Shown here: piece by piece, positions 43,078 through 51,300 of the stretch
Layout: every line of letters starts with the position of its first letter
How positions within the stretch are numbered: position 1 is the first letter of the stretch
Assembly (NCBI GenBank): GCA_005116745.1
Contig: SWDS01000009.1
Coordinates: 1,509 to 65,508 of the forward strand
Source: Nitrospira sp.
GTDB lineage: Bacteria > Nitrospirota > Nitrospiria > Nitrospirales > Nitrospiraceae
Length of the DNA stretch: 64,000 nt
Direction: 5' to 3'
Notes under the pieces: model-generated
What the model was told of the DNA's origin: nothing
The model's input: the letters and a program-made list of their open reading frames with translations, nothing else
The model's database searches: none
Made by a program: the position numbers and the translations under genes

Positions 43078-44406
43078 ATGATCGAACGAGATGCTTTTCA
43101 GGTGGCTGAACAAGACCAAATGGGCGCAAAGATGCATCGGCTCATGGCTGATCTCTATCCGATATGCCGTAGCCTGACAGGTAACGGAGTTCGTCAGACC
43201 TTGCACATGCTCAATGACGTGATTCCGCTTGTCATTCATGAAGTGCCCACAGGGACGACCGTCTTTGACTGGACTGTTCCGCAAGAGTGGAATATCAGAG
43301 ATGCCTATATCAAAAACTCAAAAGGCGACCGCGTCGTTGATTTTCAGAAATCTAATTTACATGTCATGGGCTACAGCGTGCCCGTGTCAGAGACCATGAG
43401 TCTGGCTGAATTGCTGCCGCGACTCTATTCACTCCCGGAACATCCTGAGTGGATCCCGCAACGAGCCTCGTATTACAAACCGAATTGGGGATTTTCGATC
43501 GCCCATAACGACCTGGTCAGGCTAGCCGAAGATCAGTATGAGGTCCGCATTGATTCTACATTGTCTAATGGTGCGATGACGTATGGAGAATGTGTGATTC
43601 CCGGAGAGCAGGCCGACGAGATTTTGTTTTCCACGCATATATGCCATCCGTCCTTATGCAACGACAATTTGTCGGGGATTGTTATCGCTGCCTATCTGGC
43701 CAAAGCCATCGCTGCTATGCCGAAGCGGCGCTATACCTATCGGTTTCTCTTTGTCCCGACTCAGTTAGGGTCTCTGGCCTGGCTGGCTCGAAACCAGCAA
43801 GCTTGCCGAAGAATCCGGCACGGCGTTGTGTTGGTTGCGCTTGGGGATGTCGGGTGCTCTACGTACAAGTGCAGCCGCCAGGAAGCAGCGGAGATCGATC
43901 GCGCCGTTACACATGTCCTGAGGTACAGCGGTCAGCCCTATGAAATCTTCAAGTTTGTTCCTTACGGATATGACGAACGTCAATATTGTTCTCCCGGCTT
44001 TAACCTACCGGTCGGATGTTTCATGCGTTCAACTGGGGCACGTTTCCCGGAATATCATACGTCCGCAGACAACCTTGAGTGTGTCAAGCCCAGCTCCTTG
44101 GCGGATTCTTATCGCAAATGCATAGAGATTTGTTACGTGCTGGAAGGCAACAGAACCTTTCGGAATCTATTGCCGAATGGCGAGCCACAACTAGGCAAAC
44201 GAGGATTGTATGGCGCTATGGGAGGATTAGCTGGGGGAGGGCGAGAGAAGGAGCTTCTACTTCTCTGGGCGCTTAATCTTTCCGATGGCTCACACACACT
44301 CTTAGATATCGCAGAGAGGTCTGGCCTGCCATTTCGGCAGGTGCGGCATGCCGCTGATCTGTTGCTTGAACATGGATTGCTCGAAGAGGTAGAGGGGGCT
44401 ACGTAG
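43078..44406 (+). CDS. DUF4910 aminopeptidase-like protein
   Basis: 442 residues. The N-terminal region (DLYPICRSLTGNGVRQTLHM, VFDWTVPQEWNIRDAYI) and the metallopeptidase-like core (EILFSTHICHPSLCNDNLSG) are hallmarks of the DUF4910/DUF2172 family. The core keeps His and Asp residues that could bind zinc, and FPEYHTSADNLECV provides another. The C-terminal 60 residues form a winged-helix-like end (LLDIAERSGLPFRQVRHAAD). Members occur in polysaccharide and spore-coat loci next to sugar nucleotide genes, and the substrate is not known. A peptidase role is not proven; amide hydrolysis or condensation on a sugar amine is possible. Confidence 0.82.
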   Translation: MIERDAFQVAEQDQMGAKMHRLMADLYPICRSLTGNGVRQTLHMLNDVIPLVIHEVPTGTTVFDWTVPQEWNIRDAYIKNSKGDRVVDFQKSNLHVMGYSVPVSETMSLAELLPRLYSLPEHPEWIPQRASYYKPNWGFSIAHNDLVRLAEDQYEVRIDSTLSNGAMTYGECVIPGEQADEILFSTHICHPSLCNDNLSGIVIAAYLAKAIAAMPKRRYTYRFLFVPTQLGSLAWLARNQQACRRIRHGVVLVALGDVGCSTYKCSRQEAAEIDRAVTHVLRYSGQPYEIFKFVPYGYDERQYCSPGFNLPVGCFMRSTGARFPEYHTSADNLECVKPSSLADSYRKCIEICYVLEGNRTFRNLLPNGEPQLGKRGLYGAMGGLAGGGREKELLLLWALNLSDGSHTLLDIAERSGLPFRQVRHAADLLLEHGLLEEVEGAT

Positions 44407-44425
44407 AAGCAGAGGGAAACCATTT

Positions 44426-44689
44426 ATGAAGCAGTATCGACACAGTTATGCAAAGACGGCTGTAATGGCCGCAGTGGCTGGAACAGGAGTGTTGCTTGTT
44501 GGCGTCATCCTACTGTGCGCTCCTGCAGTGGATTTACCCGTGATGCAAGCGGTGCTGATCCTGCCGATCCCGATTCGTGCCATGGGGGGTATCCTGTGTT
44601 TGGCTGGTGCGCTAGTAGGATACAGCATCGCAGCCGGCGGGGTGTTGGCCCTGCATTATGATGCAAAGGGACGCGCGGTTTTCGAGTGA
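44426..44689 (+). CDS. Small two-helix membrane protein, unknown
   Basis: 87 residues with GAGGGAAA upstream. Two membrane helices: VMAAVAGTGVLLVGVILLCA and, after the loop PIPIRAMG, GILCLAGALVGYSIAAGGVLAL. N-terminus basic (MKQYRHSYAK), C-terminus polar (HYDAKGRAVFE). I recognise no family. It lies between the DUF4910 gene and the duplicated Cys-domain gene, all in one direction with short gaps. Confidence 0.65.
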   Translation: MKQYRHSYAKTAVMAAVAGTGVLLVGVILLCAPAVDLPVMQAVLILPIPIRAMGGILCLAGALVGYSIAAGGVLALHYDAKGRAVFE

Positions 44690-44734
44690 GTTTCGTGACT
44701 GCAATGCAGAAGGTGTTGTGGAGGAGGCGCTCAG

Positions 44735-45703
44735 ATGGCAGGTAGTCTGATCGTTGGAGATTGGGTTGAAATTCGGAGCGCCGAAGAAATTCTTGGGACG
44801 CTGGACGAGCGAGGAACCCTTGAGTCGCTACCCTTCATGCCAGAAATGTTGCCGTTTATTGGGCGGCGGTTTCAAGTGTTCAAGCGAGCCACGAAGACCT
44901 GCGACACGATCAGCAAACAGGGCTTTCGGCGTGTGAGAGACACGGTGATGCTTGAGGGGCTTCGCTGTGACGGGTCCTCACATGGTGGGTGTCAGGCCGG
45001 TTGCCTGTTGTTTTGGAAGGAATCCTGGCTAAGAAGAGTTCCCGCAGGAACCAATGTTGAATTCGCATCGGCTCACGCCAAGGGAGCAGGCAATCAGCTT
45101 GACTTGGTGTACCACGAGTTGGCGGCACGTGTTAAGCGTGTCGTTCAGGCTGAGTCAGGTGATGAGCCGACCTATATGTGCTTGATCACAGAGATGAAGA
45201 AAGCCAGTCTTCCCATGGCCTGGTGGGATATCCGCCACTATGCGGCGGACGTGACTTGCGGAAATCGAACCCTCAAAGAAGTTGTGCGCACACTTCTTCT
45301 TGATATCTTTAATTGGGCGCAGAAGAAACGAGGCGGTGTAGGATTTCCCTATATGGAGCCAGGCCTGCTTAAGAAAACACCAGTCGCCAATCTTAATCTG
45401 CAGCCAGGTGATCTCGTTCGCATAAAGAAGCCAGACGATATCATGAAGACGCTAGATGGCGATGGGAAAACCAGAGGATTGCGTTTCGATGTTGGAATGT
45501 TTCGATATTGTGAGGGAGAGTATCGCGTCGTGACGCGTGCCTACCGTCTCATTGACCAGAAAACCGGCAAGATGATTCATATGACGGAACAGGCGCCTTG
45601 CATCATGCTCGACGGAGTGCTGTGCCACGCGGATTATCAAAAGCTTTGCCCCAGAACAGAGTACCTATTCTGGCGCGAAGCCTGGCTCGAGAAGGTCTCT
45701 TGA
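44735..45703 (+). CDS. Protein with two tandem four-Cys domains, function unknown
   Basis: 322 residues built as an internal duplication. Repeat 1 (about 7-102): GDWVEIRSAEEILGTLDERG, then LEGLRCDGSSHGGCQAGC and LLFWKESWLRRV, with Cys56, 78, 86 and 90. Repeat 2 (about 224-322): GDLVRIKKPDDIMKTLDGDG, then IMLDGVLCHADYQKLCPRTE and YLFWREAWLEKV, with Cys259, 289, 297 and 305. A helical linker (residues 110-200) joins them. Each repeat keeps four cysteines and the FW(K/R)E(S/A)WL end, which suggests a metal or iron-sulphur site per domain, though nothing proves this. No signal peptide, so cytoplasmic. GGAGG precedes the ATG. Confidence 0.75.
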   Translation: MAGSLIVGDWVEIRSAEEILGTLDERGTLESLPFMPEMLPFIGRRFQVFKRATKTCDTISKQGFRRVRDTVMLEGLRCDGSSHGGCQAGCLLFWKESWLRRVPAGTNVEFASAHAKGAGNQLDLVYHELAARVKRVVQAESGDEPTYMCLITEMKKASLPMAWWDIRHYAADVTCGNRTLKEVVRTLLLDIFNWAQKKRGGVGFPYMEPGLLKKTPVANLNLQPGDLVRIKKPDDIMKTLDGDGKTRGLRFDVGMFRYCEGEYRVVTRAYRLIDQKTGKMIHMTEQAPCIMLDGVLCHADYQKLCPRTEYLFWREAWLEKVS

Positions 45704-45731
45704 GTAATCCATCTGAACGAGAGGTCGGTTC

Positions 45732-46523
45732 ATGAAAGTCGTATTGTTTTGCGGAGGGTTCGGAATGCGGATTCGGGAGTATTCCGAAAACATTCCCAAG
45801 CCGATGGTACCCGTCGGGTATCGTCCCGTCTTATGGCATGTCATGAAGTATTATGCCTATTACGGGCATACAGAGTTCATCCTTTGTCTCGGCCACGGCA
45901 CGGACGTCGTGAAGGATTACTTTCTTAACTACAGTGAATGTGCATCGAATGACTTTGTTATGTCGCAAGGCGGCAAGAAACTCGATTTAATTAATATGGA
46001 TATTCAGGATTGGCGCATCACGTTCGCTGATACAGGGACCAATGCGAATATCGCTCAGCGTCTGATTGCAGTGAGAAAGTATCTAGGAAACGATCAAGAG
46101 TTCATCGCCAATTATAGCGATGGCCTGACTGATCTTCCGTTACCGGATCAGCTAGCACACTTCCGTCAGATGAAGGCTGTGGGAAGTTTTGTGAGCGTCG
46201 CTCCGCGGTTGAGTTATCACATGGTGACAGCCGGCGAAAATGGGCTGGTATCAGGCTTGGAAGAGATGAGTCGATCCAGTCTGCGCATCAACGGGGGCTA
46301 TATGCTGTTCTCCACAGCCATTTTCGATTATATACAGCCTGGTGAGGAGCTCGTGCAAGAACCGTTTCAGCGGCTCATCAAGGAGCAGAAGTTAGTGGCC
46401 TATCGGTACGACGGGTTCTGGGCCAGTATGGATACGTTCAAGGACAAGCAGGTGCTCGACGAAATGTACGCTAAAGGACGGGCTCCCTGGCTCATTTGGA
46501 AACAATCCGGCGGGTCCCGATAG
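45732..46523 (+). CDS. rfbF: Glucose-1-phosphate cytidylyltransferase-like
   Basis: 263 residues, the length of RfbF. The nucleotide-binding loop is FCGGFGMRIREYSENIPKPM, followed by VPVGYRPVLWHVMKYYAYYG and the metal-site NYSDGLTDLPLPD. The C-terminal FWASMDTFKDKQVLDEMY is typical. It joins CTP and glucose-1-phosphate to make CDP-glucose, the entry to CDP-deoxysugars. The substrate assignment rests on overall likeness to RfbF. Sits with the C-methyltransferase and PIG-L genes as a sugar module. Confidence 0.85.
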   Translation: MKVVLFCGGFGMRIREYSENIPKPMVPVGYRPVLWHVMKYYAYYGHTEFILCLGHGTDVVKDYFLNYSECASNDFVMSQGGKKLDLINMDIQDWRITFADTGTNANIAQRLIAVRKYLGNDQEFIANYSDGLTDLPLPDQLAHFRQMKAVGSFVSVAPRLSYHMVTAGENGLVSGLEEMSRSSLRINGGYMLFSTAIFDYIQPGEELVQEPFQRLIKEQKLVAYRYDGFWASMDTFKDKQVLDEMYAKGRAPWLIWKQSGGSR

Positions 46524-46539
46524 CGAAACGAAGAAAACT

Positions 46540-47196
46540 ATGATTCCGCTATTGCAGAAAAGTACACCAGGATCTAAGTGCACCGTGCTATGTCTAGGAG
46601 CTCACTCTGATGATATAGAGATCGGTTGCGGCGGAACTCTCTTGCATCTGCTGAACACGTATCCTGATGCGGAGGTTGTCTGGGTGGTCTTTAGTGCCAA
46701 CCGAGTCAGGAAGAAAGAGGCACTCATGAGTGCCTCTCGATTTCTGGCGGGCGCCGCAAAGAAGACGATCATCGTCAAGACATTCCGCGAGAGCGTTTTT
46801 CCCTACTGCGGCCAGTCGATAAAACGATATTTTGAGCAACTGAAACAGAAGGTTTCACCGGATTTGGTTTTTACTCATTACCGAGATGACCTGCATCAGG
46901 ATCACCGTGTTATTAATGAACTCACGTGGAATACCTTCCGCCGGCAATGCATTCTCGAGTACGAAATTCCAAAATATGACGGCGATATGGGCATTCCGAA
47001 TTTTTTCGTGTCGCTCCCTGACCTTCTGGCGAAACGGAAGGCGGCGTACATCATTCAAGGGTTTCCCAGTCAGCACGGCAAGCAATGGTTCAGCAGCGAT
47101 ACATTTTTGGCTCTGCTCCGGTTGCGAGGGATTGAGGCAAACGGCAGTGGGCGGTATGCGGAAGCGTTCTACAGCCGGAAGTGGGTGGTCGGGTGA
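46540..47196 (+). CDS. PIG-L family deacetylase
   Basis: 218 residues. The zinc-binding motif of the family is LGAHSDDIEIGCGGTL with His22, Asp24 and Asp25; the other ligand is in the YRDDLHQDHRVINEL segment. These enzymes remove N-acetyl groups from sugars, for instance GlcNAc-linked precursors. It follows the cytidylyltransferase by 16 bases and precedes a glycosyltransferase by 27. The substrate is presumably an amino sugar of this polysaccharide. Confidence 0.88.
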   Translation: MIPLLQKSTPGSKCTVLCLGAHSDDIEIGCGGTLLHLLNTYPDAEVVWVVFSANRVRKKEALMSASRFLAGAAKKTIIVKTFRESVFPYCGQSIKRYFEQLKQKVSPDLVFTHYRDDLHQDHRVINELTWNTFRRQCILEYEIPKYDGDMGIPNFFVSLPDLLAKRKAAYIIQGFPSQHGKQWFSSDTFLALLRLRGIEANGSGRYAEAFYSRKWVVG

Positions 47197-47223
47197 TGGA
47201 GTGAAGCGGAGGAACCTTGCAGC

Positions 47224-48138
47224 ATGACCAAACCTATGCCTCTTGTCAGTATTGGATTGCCGGTTTACAACGGAGAAGGCTTTCTTTCTCAGACGGTGGA
47301 TTCCATTCTGAGCCAGACGTTTACCGATTTTGAATTGATTATTTCTGATAATGCGTCTGTCGATGGATCGAACGCAATCGCTGAATTGTACGCCCGGCGA
47401 GACGATCGCATTCGAGTCGTTCGGAGCGAATGTAACCAGGGTGCGGCGTGGAATTACAAGCACGTTCTTGATCTCGCACGGGGGCGGTATTTTCGGTGGG
47501 CTCCCGCTGACGACCTATTCGCTCCTGAATCCCTTGCATGCTGCGTCCACGTGCTCGATCAACATCCTGAAGCCGTCCTGTGCTATCCGAAGACGACGCT
47601 CATCGATGGGCAAGGGCAAGCCCTTCAGCCGTATGAAGACAACCTCGACCTCAGGCAAGCCAGTCCGGTGGAACGATATAAGGCCGCGGTCAAACAGATA
47701 GGCTTGACCAATGTCATCTATGGCTTAATGAGGACCAGCGTGCTCCGGCAGACGCGCCTGATTGGGAGCTTCCCCGGAGCCGATGTCCTATTTGTGACTG
47801 AACTGGCGCTATTCGGGCAGTTTCACGAAATCGACCAGCGATTGTTTTTCAGGCGGATGCACCCAGGGGCTTCTAGCAGCATCCAATCGCTGGATGGTAT
47901 CCAGGCCTTCATGGATCCGAAGATCGTACGCAAGAAAGCCTTTGCGCGGATGTGGCGGCATCTGTTTGAAAGTATGCGCTCACTAGTGCATGCCCCGCTT
48001 GCTGTGCGAGAACGCGTCAGGCTGTTTGGGTTCCTGATGCGAGAGATGATTGCGTCGCGTGACCAATACGTGCAGGAAGTGGTTCTTTTGATGAATCCCC
48101 GAGGACGCGGTGCCGCTAGTGTAGTGGATCATAAGTAG
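47224..48138 (+). CDS. Family 2 glycosyltransferase
   Basis: 304 residues with the GT-A fold: VSIGLPVYNGEGFLSQTVDS, TDFELIISDNASVDGSNAIAE, and a metal-binding segment at FRWAPADDLFAPESL in place of a plain DxD. The C-terminal part is helical without long membrane segments. It transfers a sugar from a nucleotide donor to the growing repeat unit at the inner membrane. It is the last gene before a dead transposase. Confidence 0.88.
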   Translation: MTKPMPLVSIGLPVYNGEGFLSQTVDSILSQTFTDFELIISDNASVDGSNAIAELYARRDDRIRVVRSECNQGAAWNYKHVLDLARGRYFRWAPADDLFAPESLACCVHVLDQHPEAVLCYPKTTLIDGQGQALQPYEDNLDLRQASPVERYKAAVKQIGLTNVIYGLMRTSVLRQTRLIGSFPGADVLFVTELALFGQFHEIDQRLFFRRMHPGASSSIQSLDGIQAFMDPKIVRKKAFARMWRHLFESMRSLVHAPLAVRERVRLFGFLMREMIASRDQYVQEVVLLMNPRGRGAASVVDHK

Positions 48139-48190
48139 CTTGATCGATTACCTGGCATGAGTGTTCTCTGTGCCCCAGAAGGATCACCCT

Positions 48191-48790
48191 ATGCGCATCG
48201 CCCCCGCCGTTGAGCTGATGGCCCCTGAACGCCAGCAACTCACGCAGTGGGCGCGTGGTCGCCGGGCGCTTGCACGATTGGTGCTTCGAGCCAAGATTGT
48301 GTTGTTGGCGGCTGCAGGCCACGACAACCACCAGATTGCTGCCGCCGTGGCTACAAGTCGGCAAACCGTGGGCCTCTGACGGCACGCTGACACACGACTC
48401 TATGCGCCATGGCACCACCACGCTCTTTGCCGCTCTGCATGTGGCCAAAGGCGCGATTATCTCCACCTGTCAGCCCCGCCATTGGCACCAGGAATGGCTG
48501 CGGTTTTTACGGCTGATTGATCGGCAGATTCCTCAGGCCAACGCCCTGCATCTGATCGTCGACAACTATGCCACCCACAAACACCCCACGGTCCAATGGT
48601 GGCTGATACGGCACCCACGCGTCCATAGGACACGTCACCCCGACCAGTAGCTCGTGGCTCAATCTGGTAGAGCGGGTCTTTGGCGACCTGACGGCCAAAC
48701 TGCTTCGGCGCGGCGTGTTCCGTAGTGGCTCGGAACTGATTGTGGCGATTGATGCGTACATCCCTCAGCGTAATGCCCATCAGAAACAGA
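48191..48790 (+). mobile_element. IS630-family transposase remnant
   Basis: The N-terminal helix-turn-helix ([20 protein letters not shown], then [20 protein letters not shown]) is in one frame and stops at 48379. Sequence then jumps to the catalytic half in another frame ([37 protein letters not shown]), and the end (SSWLNLVERVFGDLTAKLLR, RGVFRSGSELIVAIDAY) is in a further frame. The middle, about 100 codons, is missing and there is at least one more frameshift, so it is inactive. I could not fix terminal inverted repeats. Confidence 0.8.
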
Positions 48791-48902
48791 TTCCCAAGTG
48801 CAAACGTGAATTCATCAGACCTTCTCTAGATAGTAAGTTCGATCTTACGCGTAAGCCTATCTCGCTCAGTCCTGAGCACTTCATTCACCATTCTCCCAAA
48901 AG

Positions 48903-50411
48903 ATGATGCAACCGATCGTATCCGACTCCACCTCCACCTCCGAATCGTCCTCCACTACTGTCGTGGGGTCGTCACTTGATCGCGTATTAGTTCGCGGACT
49001 GGCCTGGACCGGCGCCGTTAAGTGGTTGAGCCAGCTTCTTTCCTGGGTGTCCACCATCGTTGTGGCACGACTTCTCAATCCTGAAGATTATGGAATTGTT
49101 GCCATGGCGGGCGTCTTTATTGGGCTCATTGGGCTCTTGAATGAATTCGGATTGGGTGCGGCGGTGGTGGCGTTGCGGCATCTCACTAAGACCCAGATTG
49201 CACAGATCCATAGTCTAGCAAGCCTCTTCGGTATCAGCGGATTCCTGTTGACCTGCGCGGTGGCTATACCAACCGGGAAATTCTTCGGAGCCCAGGAAGT
49301 ACCGCTTATCATGATCACGATGGGAGCCGGGTTCGTCATTCTCTCCATGCGATCTGTACCCAGCGCCTTGTTAGAGAAGGATCTGCGTTTCAAGTTTCTG
49401 GCCTTCTTGGAAGGAGGACAATCCCTCGTTGCGACCTTTACAACACTGATAGTGGCTTGGTTGGGGGGAGGATATTGGGCGCTTGTATTGGGCGGGTTGG
49501 CGGGGCAGTTGGCGGCAACAACAGTGATCTGGTTGTCCAGGCCACTTTCTTATGCCTGGCCGACGGTTGACTCCATGAAGGAAACTATCCGGCTCAGCTC
49601 CCACGTATTGACCAGTCGCGTGTCCTGGTATGTGGCTGCGAGCTCCGACGTATTTATCGGTGGGCGGGTGCTGGGGCAGGTGGCCGTGGGTGTGTATTCG
49701 ATGGTTGGCACTCTTGCGTATATGCCGATTGAAAAAATCACGGCGCTGTTGAGTCGTGTGATGCCGGCCATCTATTCGACGGTGCAAAATGATCCTCAGG
49801 CCATGCGGCGCTATCTGTTGTTGCTTACGGAAGCACTCTCATTAATCGTGTGGCCCATAGCCATGGGAATGTCGCTTGTCGCCCATGAGTTTGTGCTAGT
49901 CGTGCTGGGGGATAAATGGAATGGCGTGATTGCCCCATTAGAGATTCTCGCTTGCTGGGCGGGTGTAAGATCAGTTTTCAGCTTGGTACCGCCGCTTCTC
50001 TATGTGACGAGCAATTCAAGAGTTGCGATGCTGAATGGTCTTTTGTGTGTTGCAACGTATCCGATCGCATTCTGGGTGGGCAGTAGTTGGGGCGTTGTGG
50101 GGTTGGCTTGGGCATGGGTCGTTGTTCAGCCATTTGGCTTTATTCAACCGTATGTGCATGTGTTGAGGGCTATAGAACTCTCATTCTGGCGCTATATTCA
50201 TGCGCTCTGGCCAGCATGCACAGGTGTTGTCTTCATGGTGGCCGCCATCAAGGGGATTCAACAGATAGTCCAGTCGGATTGGCCGTTGACGGTCAGGCTT
50301 GGAGTAGAGATATGTGTCGGTGCAGTGGCCTATATCTGTGCAGTACTCATGTTTCATCATCGGCGGCTTTGGCAACTACTCGCTGTCGTTCGCTCAAAAG
50401 GTAGTAAGTGA
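48903..50411 (+). CDS. Wzx-type polysaccharide flippase
   Basis: 502 residues, with about twelve to fourteen membrane helices and almost no large loops. The start GLAWTGAVKWLSQLLSWVST followed by VARLLNPEDYGIVAMAGVFI is characteristic of the PST/WzxC subgroup of the MOP exporters, as is ALLEKDLRFKFLAFLEGGQS. It flips lipid-linked repeat units across the inner membrane for polymerisation outside. The N-terminal tail is Ser/Thr-rich. It begins 110 bases after the IS630 remnant. Confidence 0.9.
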   Translation: MMQPIVSDSTSTSESSSTTVVGSSLDRVLVRGLAWTGAVKWLSQLLSWVSTIVVARLLNPEDYGIVAMAGVFIGLIGLLNEFGLGAAVVALRHLTKTQIAQIHSLASLFGISGFLLTCAVAIPTGKFFGAQEVPLIMITMGAGFVILSMRSVPSALLEKDLRFKFLAFLEGGQSLVATFTTLIVAWLGGGYWALVLGGLAGQLAATTVIWLSRPLSYAWPTVDSMKETIRLSSHVLTSRVSWYVAASSDVFIGGRVLGQVAVGVYSMVGTLAYMPIEKITALLSRVMPAIYSTVQNDPQAMRRYLLLLTEALSLIVWPIAMGMSLVAHEFVLVVLGDKWNGVIAPLEILACWAGVRSVFSLVPPLLYVTSNSRVAMLNGLLCVATYPIAFWVGSSWGVVGLAWAWVVVQPFGFIQPYVHVLRAIELSFWRYIHALWPACTGVVFMVAAIKGIQQIVQSDWPLTVRLGVEICVGAVAYICAVLMFHHRRLWQLLAVVRSKGSK

Positions 50412-50497
50412 CTAATTCAGTCAAAGTGAATGGCAGGAGCTTCCGCAAGGACGGACTTGAAGTGCTCTGTTCGGCCGTATGGGAATGGAGTTCGTAC

Positions 50498-50816
50498 CTA
50501 TGACTCTTCAGCCTTTCGTGGGGAGTAGTTAGAGAGCCAGTCTTCCGCAAGGGAATTGATGGCGGCTTTGAATTGCTTGACGCTTTGGTAGCCAGGGGCA
50601 GTCTTCTTCGCCTGCTGGATCGTCACGTTCGAGGCCTCCACGCCGCATTGGTGATGTCACGCCAAAGATAGCCGAGCATGCTGGGGAGGTGGTGCCGAAT
50701 GAGCGTTGCATCCTCTGCCACCAGAGCCAGTCAACTATAGGGGTGGCTCGCTAGGACCAGTGGGCGAAGAACTGGAAGAAATCGAAGCTGCGTGCACAGT
50801 CGAGCATGTGTTCATG
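50498..50816 (-). mobile_element. Decayed transposase fragment, ISL3-like
   Basis: On the minus strand, joined across two frameshifts and a stop, the sequence reads DCARSFDFFQFFAHWS, VDWLWWQRM, LIRHHLPSMLGYLWRDITNA, then VEASNVTIQQAKKTAPGYQS and VKQFKAAINSLAEDWLSNYS, ending at a TAG (50498-50500). The order Trp-rich helix, LP..LGY, ITNA.VE..N..I...K..A.GY....F is that of the C-terminal part of ISL3-type transposases. Only this end survives. The rest of 50412-51300 shows no supportable gene. Confidence 0.5.
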
Positions 50817-51300
50817 GTGATCAAGCGGAGATCTTTAGGTGGGCCAAAGTCTGCTACAGCAGGTCGGTGAAGAACATCCATTGGCGGTGAGGCAGCTGTA
50901 GCCTGGCGAATCTGTACGTAGCTCGACGTCATCTGTTGGTGGGAGCCAAGAGGGCATGAGGAGGGCGAGTGGGTGGTCTGATGGCGAGCGACCTTGATCA
51001 GATGCTCTCAAGCGATCCCATTCTGGTAGGGGTTGCTTTCATGGACTAACCCATGGATCGATTCCGTAGTGCAATCACAAATTAATTAGACGTTCCTTAA
51101 TGGAGATCGCGCTGGGAGTCGATGTGGAATATAGAAAGCCTCCGCACATTTTCTTGCGGCGCGTCAAGCATTGGCCTCAGACTATGAGGATGTGAAGAGC
51201 AGGTACGTCAGAATGCTTTCTGGCTGATGCACGATGTTTTCAATATGAATGATTGGCCGGCTTGTCCAATCATAGCGCATGGAACTAAGGGGATGATCAG
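50817..51300. other. Intergenic stretch, no supported gene
   Basis: About 480 bases between the transposase fragment and the FG-GAP gene. The only notable structure is GATTGG and CCAATC forming an inverted repeat near 51250-51271, shortly before GGGGAT and the next ATG. It may be part of the promoter region. Confidence 0.4.
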
